From NCBI GenBank assembly GCA_012934845.2, contig WNNJ02003822.1, positions 62,001 to 126,000 on the forward strand: a stretch of 64,000 nucleotides of DNA, given 5' to 3'. This stretch comes from Pomphorhynchus laevis (lineage: Eukaryota > Acanthocephala > Palaeacanthocephala > Echinorhynchida > Pomphorhynchidae). Shown piece by piece: positions 43,501 to 58,500 of this stretch. The position numbers and the translations under genes were made by a program. A model generated the notes under the pieces. The model made no database searches and had not been told where the DNA came from. It saw only the letters and a program-made list of their open reading frames with translations. The number at the start of each line of letters is the position of its first letter. Position 1 is the first letter of the stretch.

Positions 43501-46500
43501 TATATTGGTGATCTTAGTTGTTGCCTGTAGAGACTTAAAACTTATATTAGCTGAATCCTTCAGATGTTGTTAACCGAATTTGATGTAGTCTTTCGCCAGG
43601 TCTTCAGATACGAAAGACACACGGTAGCTAGGGCCAACTGCCTTGGCGAAATTAAAAGAATTCTATTCCTCGGAAAATTTTCTAACTTCTCAGGAAGCAG
43701 TTGAAATGGTTCGTCGTATTCATGAGAACAGAGGGTGTTATGACAACCATGTTAACTGATTTTTTGATGTAAGTTTCCCATAGAAGATATTTTATGGGAA
43801 ATTGATTCACTAACCTGCAATTCCGTTGAGTTTGTTTGTAATTGCGCTTCCATGTGGTCTGGGAACTCGCACAAGTGAGTAACAATCCCATCATTTGTTG
43901 TTCTACTATCTTACATCAGATCTTATGTTGTTTGCACGTTGATTCATTTGGCACACTGACTTGTCTATGTATTGTTTGTTACATGTGTGACCATAACAAA
44001 TCCTCTTTATGCTTGCATTTGTTTTGTCCCTTTATCTTATAGCACAAGCCAGTAATTTAACTGATAAATTGGCTGCATTCGTCCATATCTAGACAACATT
44101 TGCATCGTGTATCGTTACATGCTCTACTTATTAGCAATATATTTGAAGTATTCACATTAGATGACAATATTGTGTAAATGTTGCGTGCAGTCCTGAATCT
44201 TACTAACGATATGATATCAAGAGGAAGGTTTATTATCGTTATATTTATATTATTAATACAGGTCACTGTATTAATACACCTTTTATTACAGTTATTATTA
44301 ATACACTTATTAATACACTTATTATTACTTATTATGACTTATTAATAATACACAATTATTATTAATACAGGTCACTTCAGCCCAAGGATTAGATTAACCG
44401 CTACCAACAACTTCTCACAGCAGGAAAAGTTACGGCATCCACATCTGTCTTGGAGGAAAAATCGTCAGCAGCAGTACTACGTCCGGATGAAGTCGTGAAC
44501 GGTAGATCAGTCAAATCACAACTTCAAGATCTTCACCCACTTGCGAAAACTCCCCCTAAAGAAGCATTACTTACATCCTTTTACCCTAATTCAAAAGTAC
44601 ATCACTCATGACGTTTTTACACAATCGACGAAACTAGTATTATTACGGCTAGTTGACGAACCAAAGGTGGCGCTGGGCCGTCTGGCCTCGACTCAGCTTC
44701 CTGGCGCAATATTCTAACCCGCTTCGGAGCTCAGTCTCAGACGTTAGCACAGTCTTTAGCACGATTTGCAGTTTGGATTTCCACTGAAAAGGTACCAGCA
44801 AAATCCCTGGAATGTTTTACGAGCTGCCGATTGATCGCTTTAAAAAAGAGCAACGGTGGTATCCGACCAATAGGCGTGTGTGACACCGCCAGGAGAATAA
44901 TTTCGAAAACAATTTTGGTACTCGTCAAAGAAGATATACAAGCCGTCGCTGGAAATCTTCAAACCGCGGCCGGACAACGGAGCGGTGCCGAACATGCTGT
45001 GCACAAACTGCGATCGCTGTACAGAGCAAACACCGACGCATGTCTTGTTTCCATCGATGCCTCAAATGCATTCAATTCTGTCAATAGGCAAGCCGTTCTC
45101 CATAACCTTAAATTTACATGCCCATCTTTGTCGTGCGTTATACATAATCTGTACCAAAAGCCTTCAGTCTTAGCACTCGGTAGCGACAACTTGCTTTCCG
45201 ATGAGGGTTTTACGCAGGGTGACCCATTCGCAATGCCATGCTTTTCCCAAGCCTTTTTACCGCTAATAGACAAAATTCGACGGACCGTCCCAGGTGTGCA
45301 TCAAGTTTGGTTTGCCGACGACGCGAATTTTGTTGGTTGCCCAAGCAAAATCAAAGAAGTATGGAAAGTTCTTTCAACAGACGGTCCAAAGTACGGTTAT
45401 TTCGTCAACCCGAGCAAGTCGCAAATACTATCGCACCATCGCCTACATGCTGACCAGCTACCGTCACCTGACATAAAGATATTTTATGATGGAATGAGGG
45501 TGCTTGGATCTGCAGTCGGTACACCCGAATATGAAGCAGCGGAACTCAGCCAACGTGTGGATGCATGGTCAACATTACTAAGTCGTCTAGGCGAGGTCGC
45601 ATAAATCGACCCACACGTAACCTATGCAGGACTAACACACGCCATACAAGCAAAATAGATTTATACCATAAGAACAATAAAGTGCGACAATGTTCTTTTA
45701 AATGGCATATCCGAGCAATTGAATAAATAGCTCCTGAGCATCATAACAGGATTGCCAATCTAAAATGGATAGGAAACCATCGTGACATCCCCTCTAGGTA
45801 TGGGCGGTCTAGGAGTTCACGGACCCCTTCCTAACCGCTCGTTCAAACTACGACCTCTCACAATCAATTAGCAACACCTACGAGTTGGGAATTACCGGAC
45901 AGGCTTTGCGCGACATACAATCAAAACAAATTAAACAGCAAGCGACATGTCGTGATAAAATACAAAACAAACGGTTGTCAGATGCCCTTCTCAAAATGGA
46001 TATAGTTGCCCAGGCCGCAACCAAACATGCTCGAAGAGAAGGCGCATCATCGTGGCTAAGCGCCCTGCCCTTAAAAACTGAAAAATTCTACTTGTCTCCA
46101 AGGGAGTTCAGAGACGCCATCTCAGCACGCTATGGACAAACCCCGTCAGACCTGATCGGCAGAGCATGCCCATGTGGCGAACAACTGTCGCTGGGGCACG
46201 GACTTTCATGTCCAAAAGGTGGATTGCCATCTATTCGGCATGACTACGTTCGGGACGAAATTGCCAGGGAATTGGCGTCAATCGGTCGTGACGTTGAGGT
46301 TGAACCAGTGCTGCAACATGTTCCAGACAACTTACATCTCGACACAGCAACAACATGTCGTGATTATGGTGCCCGACTTGATATATTTTGCCTAGGCTTA
46401 GAAAACGAAAACGAGCGATTCGAGCGGACGTTCTTCGACGTCAACGTATTTAATATTTTTGCTCAGTCGTACGTCAGCCGGCCAGTCGATCCAGCATTTG

Positions 46501-49500
46501 ACTACAATGTGTCGCGAAAAAATGCCAAATATCTAGAAAGGGTGACGAAAGTAGAGCACGGTAAATTCATTCCGCTGATATTTTCTTCGTCAGGTGGTAT
46601 GGGAAAGGAGTCGCAAACCTTGATAAAGCGGATAGCAACGGCAAAAGCGCAAATGGGTATTATTGAATACGCGCATGCCGTGACACACTTAAAGCGTCGC
46701 ATCTCATTCACAATAGCCCGATCGGCCTCCGCATGCCTCAGAAGCGCGCGATCACAATCAAAAATCAAACAATTCGCGAACCAAAGCGCCCGAACAGCCG
46801 TGGATACTTGTGGTGAACTCAGTAAAACAATCAGATGGCGCGACGAAGAAGGTGGCGAACTTTGCCAATTGCAACAATTGTATATATAAACAAATGATCG
46901 CTAAATCGTCTAGTGGGCCCACTTGCGGGAACCCCTTTTTTGTAAATTTATTAAATAAATTCATTATTAAAAAAAATTAATACAGGTCATAGCCATAAGG
47001 CTGTTTTGACCGCTCACATAAAAAACAAATAAATACAAGAAAAAAAATCGTTCAGTATATATATCAGAACCATGGGTACTGCAGCAACCACCATTCGTTC
47101 TCATTTCGAATCAAGTTCTTTATATTGGATTTAAATTCATTGATTGTATGCACCGCAACGACATCAACTGGAAGACGATTCCAAATATTCACCGCTCGAT
47201 GAGACAGTCGGAAATGACGAGGGTATTTTCCGTGCTCATGTACTACTAGTACTTTCGAGTGCCCTCTACGTCCATCCCGTTCATTGAGTTCAACTCTATT
47301 TGCTGGAAAATTTTCATCTTTATTAACTAGTCGATACATAGCTAGAAGGTTGAAGAGAAGGAACCTTTCACGCACTGTCGGCATATTCAAACTTTTTATT
47401 CGTGCCTCATAGGGAAGATACGAAATTTCGGAACATTGTATACCGCTTTTTAAAATTATTCTGATGACAGCTTAGTTCAAATAGACGATTCCTATGTTTG
47501 AGAGCATATCGCAATTCAGTGCCAAACCAAGAGGGTATTTAGCTTTACTTTTTGGTACTCTACGGAGTGGTGCAAACTTATCTGCAAGAGCTACTAAACC
47601 TGATTCAATAACATGCCACCTTACCTCAATGTCTTCACTAGCACAGTTGAATGATGTTCTTAGTGCCGCCTCTCGTAATGAGTCTTCATCAATTTGTTGC
47701 CAAGATCTTTTCGACACTATCAAATTTTCCAGTTTTGGGATCATACACCTAGAAAAATAATTGAATAAGATCATGCAATGATCGCTCAATCCAATAGGAC
47801 TCTGATAGCTCATATTACCCACAATTGTAATTAATTTGAAAAATACCAAATCTAGACAAGATTCCTGGTTTTGCGCGAATCTGGTGGGCGATTGCACATG
47901 TTGCTCTAACATGAGATCATTTATAAGAAAATTCCACAAATCCACATCTGACTTGGAAGAACTACTATCCAAAACATAATTCCCGATGTGACCAGCTGAG
48001 GGAATATTAAAATCGCCAACTAGTAGATATTCTTCAAGCTCAGAACAGTGACTAATTAGTGTAGAGAATTCATGACACAATACGGATGATTGCGGCGACC
48101 TGTAGCACCCGGCAATACCTAAGGGACCTCCGAAGTGTGAAACAATGACTGAGAGAAACTCACACGTGCCCAGTTCATTTTTAAAATTACGAGTGGAAGT
48201 AATGTTTAAGGATGTCGTAATATATAGCGCAACACCTCCACCTTTCCGAGACTCTCTATCAGCTCTCACCAAATTATATCCCATAATAGCAATTAAACCA
48301 TCGGGGATATCACGATGCAGCCATGTTTCAGTGAGAGCCAGGATCGCTGGTTTATTTAAGATGACCCATGCCTTAAGTTCATCAAATTTTGGTAAAATAC
48401 TCCTTAAATTAGTATAGGCGACACTAATACCAGAAGCAGAGGGTAATTGAGTAGTAATGTTGGATGCAATATCAATGCGCGCTAGATTTCCTAATTGTAT
48501 AACGGAATCCCTCGAAGAACTCTCCAAACTCACCAACGCACAAATGGTCGCCGACGAACTACTCGAAAATTTCTTATCGTTAGATCAGTCTCTCCATTCG
48601 ATCTTCTAAATGCTAGATTAGCACGATCATTATTAAGCAACAATCTTTCCTCAACCGAGAGATCTTTAAAAATTTTTGTCGTCTTACCTTTCAAGCGATA
48701 AGCTCTAGCTAAAACTGCTCTTGTATTATCTGCAGAATCAAATACTACTTTAAGTAATCGTGGTTTATGTTGTGCTTTTTTACCAAGACGAAATAAGCTT
48801 TTGACATTGAGACTACGCGCAATATTCTCTTCACCCTGAACGAATATATCCGAAAAGACCTTACGAATAGAAACTACGTCATCATCCACACGGGTCTGAA
48901 CGTTGTCTGCAGAAGATTCAGTGATGTTAGCAAAAATTACGCAATTATTTCTGTTTCTAGCACGATTCCTAATATTGATAATTTCAACAAATGTCTTATC
49001 TGTCAAATCCTTGGATTTCAGTTCATTTTCATTTCCGACTGCCACATCATTGCACACTCTATCATCGTCTCTTGTCTGCGTTCTACTTAAAGGCTGCTTC
49101 AATACATTCTTTGGTCGAATAGGAGTAGACATCAATATATTGTGGTTCTTAGGAATGTGTTCCGCGAATATGTCAGATAAATTCCTACTTTTCTCAACGC
49201 CGTTCACATATTATTCTTATACGTACTAAACGTACTCTCTTTTGGCGAAATCAACTCGAGTCATCTTCCAACACTAAATCTCATTGGAAAATCTTAAACT
49301 CAATTCTTTCACGATCATCTACTTCTTGTAATATAAATCCTGATGAATTTTCTTCTTATCTACAAACTAAGCTATCTAATTTACTTTCCCTACTACCCGT
49401 AGCCCCCTTGTACCCACTCTTCTCTTTAGATACTTCCCTCCCAGAACTATTCCACCTTCTTCCCGTTTCGTCTGATGAAGTTTCTTCGGTTCTGCTGTCA

Positions 49501-52500
49501 TTACCTAATAAAACCTCTCCTTCTGACCCAATTCCAACTCACTTGCTTAAAAATATCTGCTCCTCTATCTCACCCTTCCTAACCACATTGTTCAACTCGT
49601 CCATCCGTAGCCGTACATTTCCTTCCATCTGGAAATGCGCCACTGTTCGTCCTCTCATCAAAAAGCAATCTCTCGACCTCATCACTACCATCTTCGTACC
49701 GTCCAATCTCACTTCTCCCAACCCTCTCTAAACTCCTTGAGCGTCTCGTTCTCAAGCAAGTTAATACATATCTCTTTTCCTCTAACTTGTTTCCTCCCTT
49801 CCAAGCCGCTTTTCGCTCTAATCACTCTACTGAAATTGCCTGTCTTAAAATTTATAATGACTTACTCATCTCGCGCGATCATAAATTATGTAGTGTCATA
49901 GTTTCTCTTGATCTATCGTCTGCTTTTGACATCGTCGATCACTCGATTCTTCTCCATCGCCTTCGTCATGATTATGGCTTCTCTTTACCCACTGTATCAT
50001 GGTTTTCTTCATATCTATCAAACCGTACATTTCGCGTCTATTATAACTCTTCTTTCTCCCATCCTTCGTCCATTCCGTCCGGTGTTCCACAAGGCTCCGT
50101 ATTAGGCCCTATGCTTTTCTCTTCTTCTTGGTGATTTGTCTTCGATTTCTCATAAATTTAACTTCCATGTTATGCAATATGCTGATGACATTCTCATCTA
50201 TGCTCATGCACCTGTTTATCGTATTCACGATCTTAGTGTTTCTGCTTCCGACTGTCTTGTCTCAATTTCCAATCATCTTTCTTCCCTTCGCCTTTCTCTG
50301 AATCCTGATAAATCCAAAATTATGTGGATCCTACCTCGACGCCTCGGCTTCGAACCTCCCTCCGTATCATTAAATTCTACAATTCTTCCTATCGTTGATA
50401 ATCTCGTTTTCCTAGGCTTCCATTTTGACAACCGACTTTCACTTAAACATTTCGTTAGAGATAAAGTACGCTCATCTACCTTGATACTCCGCAACCTCCG
50501 TCAAGTTCGTAGATTGATCGATTTCCCTTCTTGTATGACTCTAATATCTTCTCTCCTTTTTTCTAGACTCGATTACTGTCTTAGTCTATTTTCCAACTCA
50601 CCTAAATCCACTCTTCTTCCCCTACAACGCATCGTCAACGCAGCCGTCCGAATTCTCCTCCGTCTTCGTCGTTTTGATCACACATCCTACCATCTTGCTT
50701 CTCTCGATTTGCCTACAATTTATTGTCGTGTTCAAATTCGTCTTCTTATCGTTGCTTTCCGCCTTGTAACTTTTCATACCCCTTCATTTCTCAACCTTCC
50801 TTTTCTTGATAATTCTCGTCCTGTTTACTGTTCCTTGCGTTCCTGTAATTCCCTTCTTTTACATGTCCCAAACTAATCTACCTCCTTTGGACTCCGCTCC
50901 TTCCTGGTGGCTGCTCCTCTATCGTGGAACCATCTGCCCATTCATATACGCCAATCAACTTCCCTGCCGTGCTTCAAACGCCACATCTGATCATATTTAA
51001 ACAATTTATCCGCTTGACTTTTTCATTTTTGTTTGTGGACTTGTAAGCGTACAGCTTGTACGCATTTGCCACATTAAATAAATTTATTATTATTATTATT
51101 TAAAAAAATTATTCTAGAAATTGTAGATGAGATTTTAACTGTCTTTTCCTAATATCAGGCGAGGTGGATCTGGCTACGCTTTCAATATATTCATATACAT
51201 GTAAGAATCGCCTATCGTTGTTTCTTAAACCTCTTCTATATATTTGTAAAATTATTAGAACCGGTAAAAAGGGAAATTTATTTTCCTATCGACGTTTCGA
51301 CGCATCTTTCTCAATAATTGCAATTTACAAAATCTAAAACATAAAAGTTGTCAACACAGCGCAAGCAGCCGCCATGAGTCCAGAATAAAAAGAATGCTCA
51401 TCCGAAACGGCTTGTTCCGATCGAAAAATATGCTTTACGGATCATGATTATCCAAAGGATGTGGAACTACTATACGTACAACTAAAAAACGCTAATATAG
51501 ACAAAAAAATTAAAACTCAGATCAATTACGTGAAGAACAGCAAGGCTATAATTGGTACAGTAAAAAGATAAGGTAAAAAAGAACTGAATGCCATGAACAG
51601 TAATATTCAAATATAAGAACAGTAATAATCAAATACCACAATGCTCTGCACAGAATACGCAAATATATATCACTACGCCGATGTCGTTACACGTCAATTC
51701 AAATAAGGAACCAGACGTACTAGATGCTTCAAGTTCAACTCGCATTTGGACACGAGGACATAAACATTCACGGACGGTGTATAAACAAAGAAGAAATATC
51801 AATGACAGCACTGTGATGTCAAACGACAAGGATATAGTTACACCTGCGAATATTCCTAAATGGCCTTCACCTTTAATAATAATACAAATTTATTTAATGT
51901 GGCAAATGCGTACAAGCTGTACGCTTACAAGTCCACAAACAAAAATGAAAAAGTCAAGCAGATAAATTGTTAAAATGGGATCGGATTTGTCGTTTGAAGC
52001 ACTGCAGGGAAGTTGATTGGCGTATATGAATGGGCAGATGATTCCACGATAGAGGAGCAGCCACCAGGAAGGAGCGGAGTCCAAAGGAGGTAGAGTAGTT
52101 TGGGACATGTAAAAGAAGGGAATTACATGGAACGCAAGGAACAGTAAACTGGACGAGAATTATCAAGAAAAGGAAGGTTGAGAAATGAAGGGGTATGAAA
52201 AGTTACAAGGCGGAAAGCAACGATAAGAAGACGAATTTGAACACGACAATAAATTGTAGGCAAATCGAGAGAAGCAAGATGGTAGGATGCATGATCAAAA
52301 CGACGAAGACGGAAGAGAATTCGGATGGCTGCGTTGACGATGCGTTGTAGGGGAAGAAGAGTGGATTTAGGTGAGTTGGAAAATAGACTAAGACAGTAAT
52401 CGAGTCTAGAAAAAAGGAGAGAAGATATTAGAGTCATACAAGAAGGGAAATCGGTCAACCTACGAACTTGACGGAGGTTGCGGAGTATCAAGGTAGATGA

Positions 52501-55500
52501 GCGTACTTTATCTCTAACGAAAGGTTTAAGTGAAAGTCGGTTGTCAAAATGGAAGCCTAGGAAAACGAGATTATCAACGATAGGAATTATTGTAGAATTT
52601 AATGATACGGAGGGAGTTTCGAAGCCGAGGCGTCGAGGTAGGATCCACATAATTTTTGGATTTATCAGGATTCAGAGAAAGGACGAAGGGAAGAAAGATG
52701 ATTGGAAATTGAGACAAGACAGTACGAAGCGGAAACACTAAGATCGTGAATACGATAAACAGGTGCATGAGCATAGATAAGAATGTCATCAGCATATTGC
52801 ATTACATTGAAGTTAAATTTATGAGAAATCGAAGACAAATCACCGAGAAGAGAGAAAAGCATAGGGCCTAATACGGAGCCTTGTGGAACACCGGACGGAA
52901 TGGACGAAGGATGGGAGAGAGAAGAGTTAGAATAGACGCGAAATGTACGGTTTGATAGATATGAAGAAAACCATGATACAGTGGGTAAAGAGAAGCCATA
53001 ATCATGACGAAGGCGATGGAGAAGAATCGAGTGATCGACGATGTCAAAAGCAGACGATATATCAAGAGAAACTGTGACACTACATAATTTATGATCGCGC
53101 GATATGAGTAAGGCGTTATAAACTTTAAGACATGCAATTTCGGTAGAGTAATTAGAGCGAAAATTACTGTCAGAATACTGTTATCAAGACAAAATTGTCT
53201 ATAATGGTATTTGAATAATGAAATTAGAATAAAGAATACTGTTATCAAGACAAAATTGTCTATAATAATATTAGAATAAAGAAATCAATGGATGTAAACT
53301 TTGCATATCTAAAAAAGTCATATGCTGACAATCTAAAAACGTTACAACCAAGCACTAAAGAAAAATGAGCTCGGCCTAACTAGGATACTGCGTGACTTTT
53401 ATTTGCAAGCAAATAAAAGGTTTTATTGGGATTTAATTACGATACATATTTTAATATCCTGCCTTTGAAATCAAAGAAATTACGACCAGGCAGCATGCTA
53501 ATATTGATTATTGCCTCCGCCTTTTCGCCAGTTCTCCAAAATCCGTCATCCTACCCCTACAACGCATCATTAACTCCGCCGTCGGCTCCCCATCCTTCAT
53601 CAACTTCCCTATCTTAGACGACACTCGCCTTACCTCTCTACCGCAGTGTTCCCGTCATTCCCTCTTACTCCAGTTCTCAATTACTTTAGCAACTACGATA
53701 TCCGATCATTCCTCGTCTCCGCCCTTTTCTCGTTTGGAATCAGCTCCCTCTCGACGTGCGCCTCGCTCATTTCTTAATCACATTTAAATACCTCCTCCGT
53801 TCCCACCTCGACACATGATTTAGATTTTTATTTTTGTTCGTGGTCATGTAAGCGTGCGCCGGCACGCATTTGCCATGTAAAATAAATCTTGTTTTAATGA
53901 GAACGTATAGCGTCTGGTACCAAAACACAATAGATGTTCGCTGTTGAATATTTTCTAGATATCGCAAGTCTCCTAATGATCATAGTGTTCATGTGGGTGA
54001 ACAATATTCGATATTAGGCTTTAAAAAATCGTTTAATTGAAAATTGAGACTTATAGCGAATAATTTCGTAAACGAATTTTTTATAAACGCTACATCATCG
54101 CGTTCTAAGAGGCAATACTTTGATTTTTTCAATGCTCTTTCAATTTATGCTTCTTATAACTAGTTGTAAAACAGACAGCATTATCACAAATGGTGTGACA
54201 AAAGTTTATAACCCGTTATCACTGTACTATGTATACGGATTTTCCTATGGTCTCTGTTTTCCTAAAGGTCTTAATAGTTAATGTCTTTATATGTTGGCTA
54301 AATATAATTCTACGGCATCCACTTGATCTAAAAAGCGAGATATTTTTGTTTCAAAATGTGATTCGTTCAATTTTGTGTTCAATAGCAAATTGCAAAACAA
54401 ATTTTGTGTTTAAAAACACATATATTTTTACGTGGCAAATGCGTGCCGCGTAAAAAAATCTAAAAAATGTTCAAAAAATCTAAATCATGTTTCGAGGAGG
54501 TGCGTACGGAGCAATTTTTTAAAAATTTTAGTGTTAACAAAGTGCACATTTTTAAAATTTATTAAAAATTAAGATTTGTCTTGATTATGATTTGCACTCT
54601 CGAGATGATTCACCAGAAGCATGTTGATTTACCCCAAATATAATCTTGCTTGACATATATTAAGAGTTCATTATAAATATACCAAACCGTAGACATTATG
54701 CCTTTTTGAAATAAAATTACTTATTTAGGCTTAGCGAGTACATTTCTAAATGATCTTAGTTTTCCTAAAAATATTAATAGTTTCTCTTTGTAGGTTGTAA
54801 AATATAATTCTACGGATGTCCACTTAATCTGAAAAAGCGAGAAAAGCCTATACTTTGCTGCACAGCTATTATTAATCGAATTAAGTATATATGGAATGAT
54901 ATTCCAGCAGCGATTGTCTGTAGTAGTCACTTTAAATAGTTTACATTACCACTCCAGTTGCACTTTATAACTTTGTATTATTTGCATTTTTCCGGTTTTA
55001 CTATGAGCTAGTCATGATCATATTCTCCATCTCTGTGCAGAGATAGATCGTGTTCATTTTAAAATAAAAGTGCGAACACTTGGGAAGATGGACAAATATA
55101 AGCGAAAAAGTAAAGGTTTATATACCTGTGTTATTAAAGACCATTTTGCTGCTATATTGATTTGTTCTTGAAATATTTTTGACTCAATTAAAAATCACAT
55201 TAAGCATTTCCTTGTTTAAAATAATAGAAAACATAATTTTGTTTGATATTTAACAATTAGCAATATATCTAGGGCATATGCCTTACTTTGAAGTAAAAAG
55301 CTTTAGATTTGTTTTATTATAACAGTACTGGAACACAAGTATGTTGTACTGGAACACAAGTATGTTGTACAGTATTTTTGTATTAGGTTAATTGATCTGT
55401 ATAATATTTTGTTTTTAACACTACAGAACATAAGTTCTAGAATTTTTGATATCATTATCAGACCTGATATTATGAGGCTTTTTAATGATCACAACGTCTC

Positions 55501-58500
55501 ATACGATTATTTGATTTTGTTCCAGTTATTTTGAAAGTCTAAGCTCTCTTCCAGGTTGAATATACCATAAATCTTCTAAAATTGCTTCGGAGAGAATGTA
55601 ATCATTAATTGGCTCTTTCTCCGAGAGAAATAAGAAAAATAATACTATTTTCTTATTTTTCTCGGAGAAAGAGCCAACTAATGATACCTTGAATAATTGT
55701 TATTTTTCCGATCAATTATATCATATTTAAACAAATGACCTACTTCTCCCGTCAATTTCTATTCTGATTGAAGGAATCGGGAAGACTATACAATAGAAAC
55801 TGACTCTATGCTGCTTCGACTTTTGAGCATAATTAGTAGGAGGCTGCTGCACAACTGGATTGAAGTGCAGCACCCCTATACAGCTCAACAAGTCCTTCTA
55901 GTACACATCCTTGTACTAGGAACTAACACTGGTGAGAACTAACTAGGAACTAACACTGGTGGTTCTCACCAGTGTTTGTCCCTAGTACATGAATGAATAC
56001 TAAAAGGACTTATTGAGCTGTCTAGGGGTGCTGCACTTTAATCCAGTTGTGCAGCGCCCTCTACCGATGAGACTCAAAAGTCAAAATAGCATAGAGTTAG
56101 TTTATGCTGTTTAGTCTTCTTATTGATTCTTTCAATCAGAATATATGATATTTGTTGATTTGCGTTTCTTTAAGTTGTCAAATGCAGCTTTATGGGTTTC
56201 AACTTTATAGCTAGAAGACTCGTTAGAAGTCTTGTTCTCATAAGCATTATGTTAGCTGAACATAGTTGTTACATAAGATTTTATAAAATCAAGTCAAAAT
56301 AAAAAATTGAAATTTAAAATAAAAGTCATTTTTCATGAATATCAGAATAAGGATTAAAGGTCATTAGGAGGAATTGCTATGCGATTAGATTTAAGCCCCT
56401 ATTCCTAGACCCAACATAGCAGCGGGGTCAAACACGTGCTAGTGACGTATTTCCTTTAATGAAATTTGATTATCCAGTATCTTACTTTAATACAAAGCAT
56501 ATTATTTATTATTAGTGAGAACTAACTAGGAACTAACACTGGTGGTTCTCACCAGTGTTAGTGTTAGTTATGGCAGCTGACCGATTGTCTTGTATACATT
56601 CACTAAACCTTAATAGCGTTTGTTTTGTTCATTCGGCAACTTTTAATACTGGCATGTCGATATTTCTCTTCGCTTTTTAGTGACGTTTAAAGATTATGTA
56701 AGTTATAGTCTTTAAATCTACATGTTTTGCTAATACAATTAAGTTCATGCTTGTATTTCAAGATTGTTTTTACCGGTTTCAAGATTAAATAAAGATTGGG
56801 TGTGTAACTTATCTATGGATGAATTAAACGATGACTGTAATCAGCGTGATGCAATGCTTGCGCAAATGCATGTAAGTAACTTAGCTGATTATGGAAACTG
56901 TATTTTTGTTCTTAGGATATCACTAATCTCAGTATTAACCGATGTCACGAACTACTTGATCAAGCAAATTGGGATCTACAGGTATACACATCATATTGTT
57001 GGTATTTCATTTTCATTCAAAATGAGTTGAACGAAAATGTTCAGAAGAAGTCTAATGCTTAGCGGAATATTTGAATATGTAATTGAATGCCGGAATGACA
57101 ATATTGGCAATATAAAATATCGGAATGAATTACTTAAATAATGTCTATTCGATATAAATGTCTATTCAATGTAAATTTATAGCAAGGATACACGAGAACT
57201 AATAGTTTGCAATACGATTCGCAATTTATTTTTAATACTCAATCAGCTTTGATGATCATGATCATAATCAACAAATGAGTATATGAATTAAGTCAATGAT
57301 TAACTTATTTAATGATTGATTTAATTACCCGTTATGTTCTATTTTTATTTCTTATAACGAGATTTTTAACTTGTAAAGTGTAAAGAAATCAATATTTTAC
57401 ATATTTAAATGTGGAGTGAAATATATCGCCTTGGGTAGTCAACAGCTAAGTGCAGCACAATCCAAGAAATACCTCAAACTTGAACTTTTGGATTAATGAT
57501 TTTTTATTTTGTTTTTAAAATTATTATTCTTACATAAATTTAATGTTTTCCTACGAGCTTCGGCTCCTTCGAAAGTATTATATAATTATAACTCATTTTC
57601 TTTTGCTAAATTTTTATTATTTGTGTGTCATTTATAGTGAATTTACAAGCGAACAATTGATTGCATATAAAATAAATAAATAAATAAAATTTATTTATTA
57701 TTACTTGGCCTATCACAATATTAGGTCACAGCAGTCACAATGTGATCTTAATATTGCAAGTTAAATATTTTCATTCATAAAAATTTGAATTTCAATTTGA
57801 CATCTCTTTCATTTTCTGGTAAAACACTGTTTTATATCACGTTACATTTTGTTTGTGTTAAATCACATGTACTGCTATCTCACCAAAAATGGAGGAGCAA
57901 ATTTATTTAAATAAATTTAAAAAATGTCATTTCATTTGGTGTTTATATTTCTATTTTTTACTTCAATGTAATGTTTCCCAACGAGCTCAGCTTTTTGGAA
58001 ATAGATATATAATAATATAAACACGATAATAAAATAATACAATAATATTAATTTTAATATTTTAATAAAAATATTAAATGTTTATTTAATTTTTATAATT
58101 AAATAAAAATTTGTTAAAACAATAATTTGTAAATTGGTAATAGGTAATTTAAAGAATCAAATTACCCATTATGTTGTATTGTTAATACTCACAATCAAGA
58201 TGTACTACTTATAACGAGACTTATATAACGTGTAATAAAATTATTGATTTACATATTCGACTGTTTGCCATAATTTTAGCTACTTGTTGATTTAAAAACG
58301 GTATATAAATACGATTTTTAACAATAAATCTTGTTGCTTTAATTAAATAAAACAATTTTTCAGGTTGAATAATTTATTTACAGCTTTCAATTCAACTTTA
58401 AAGTGGCATTCGGAGTTAACTGTTTTAAGGTTGATATTACAATCCGAGAAACTCTTAATTATTCAAAGTTGAATTTAATTTTAACTGTGAATTTTAATAT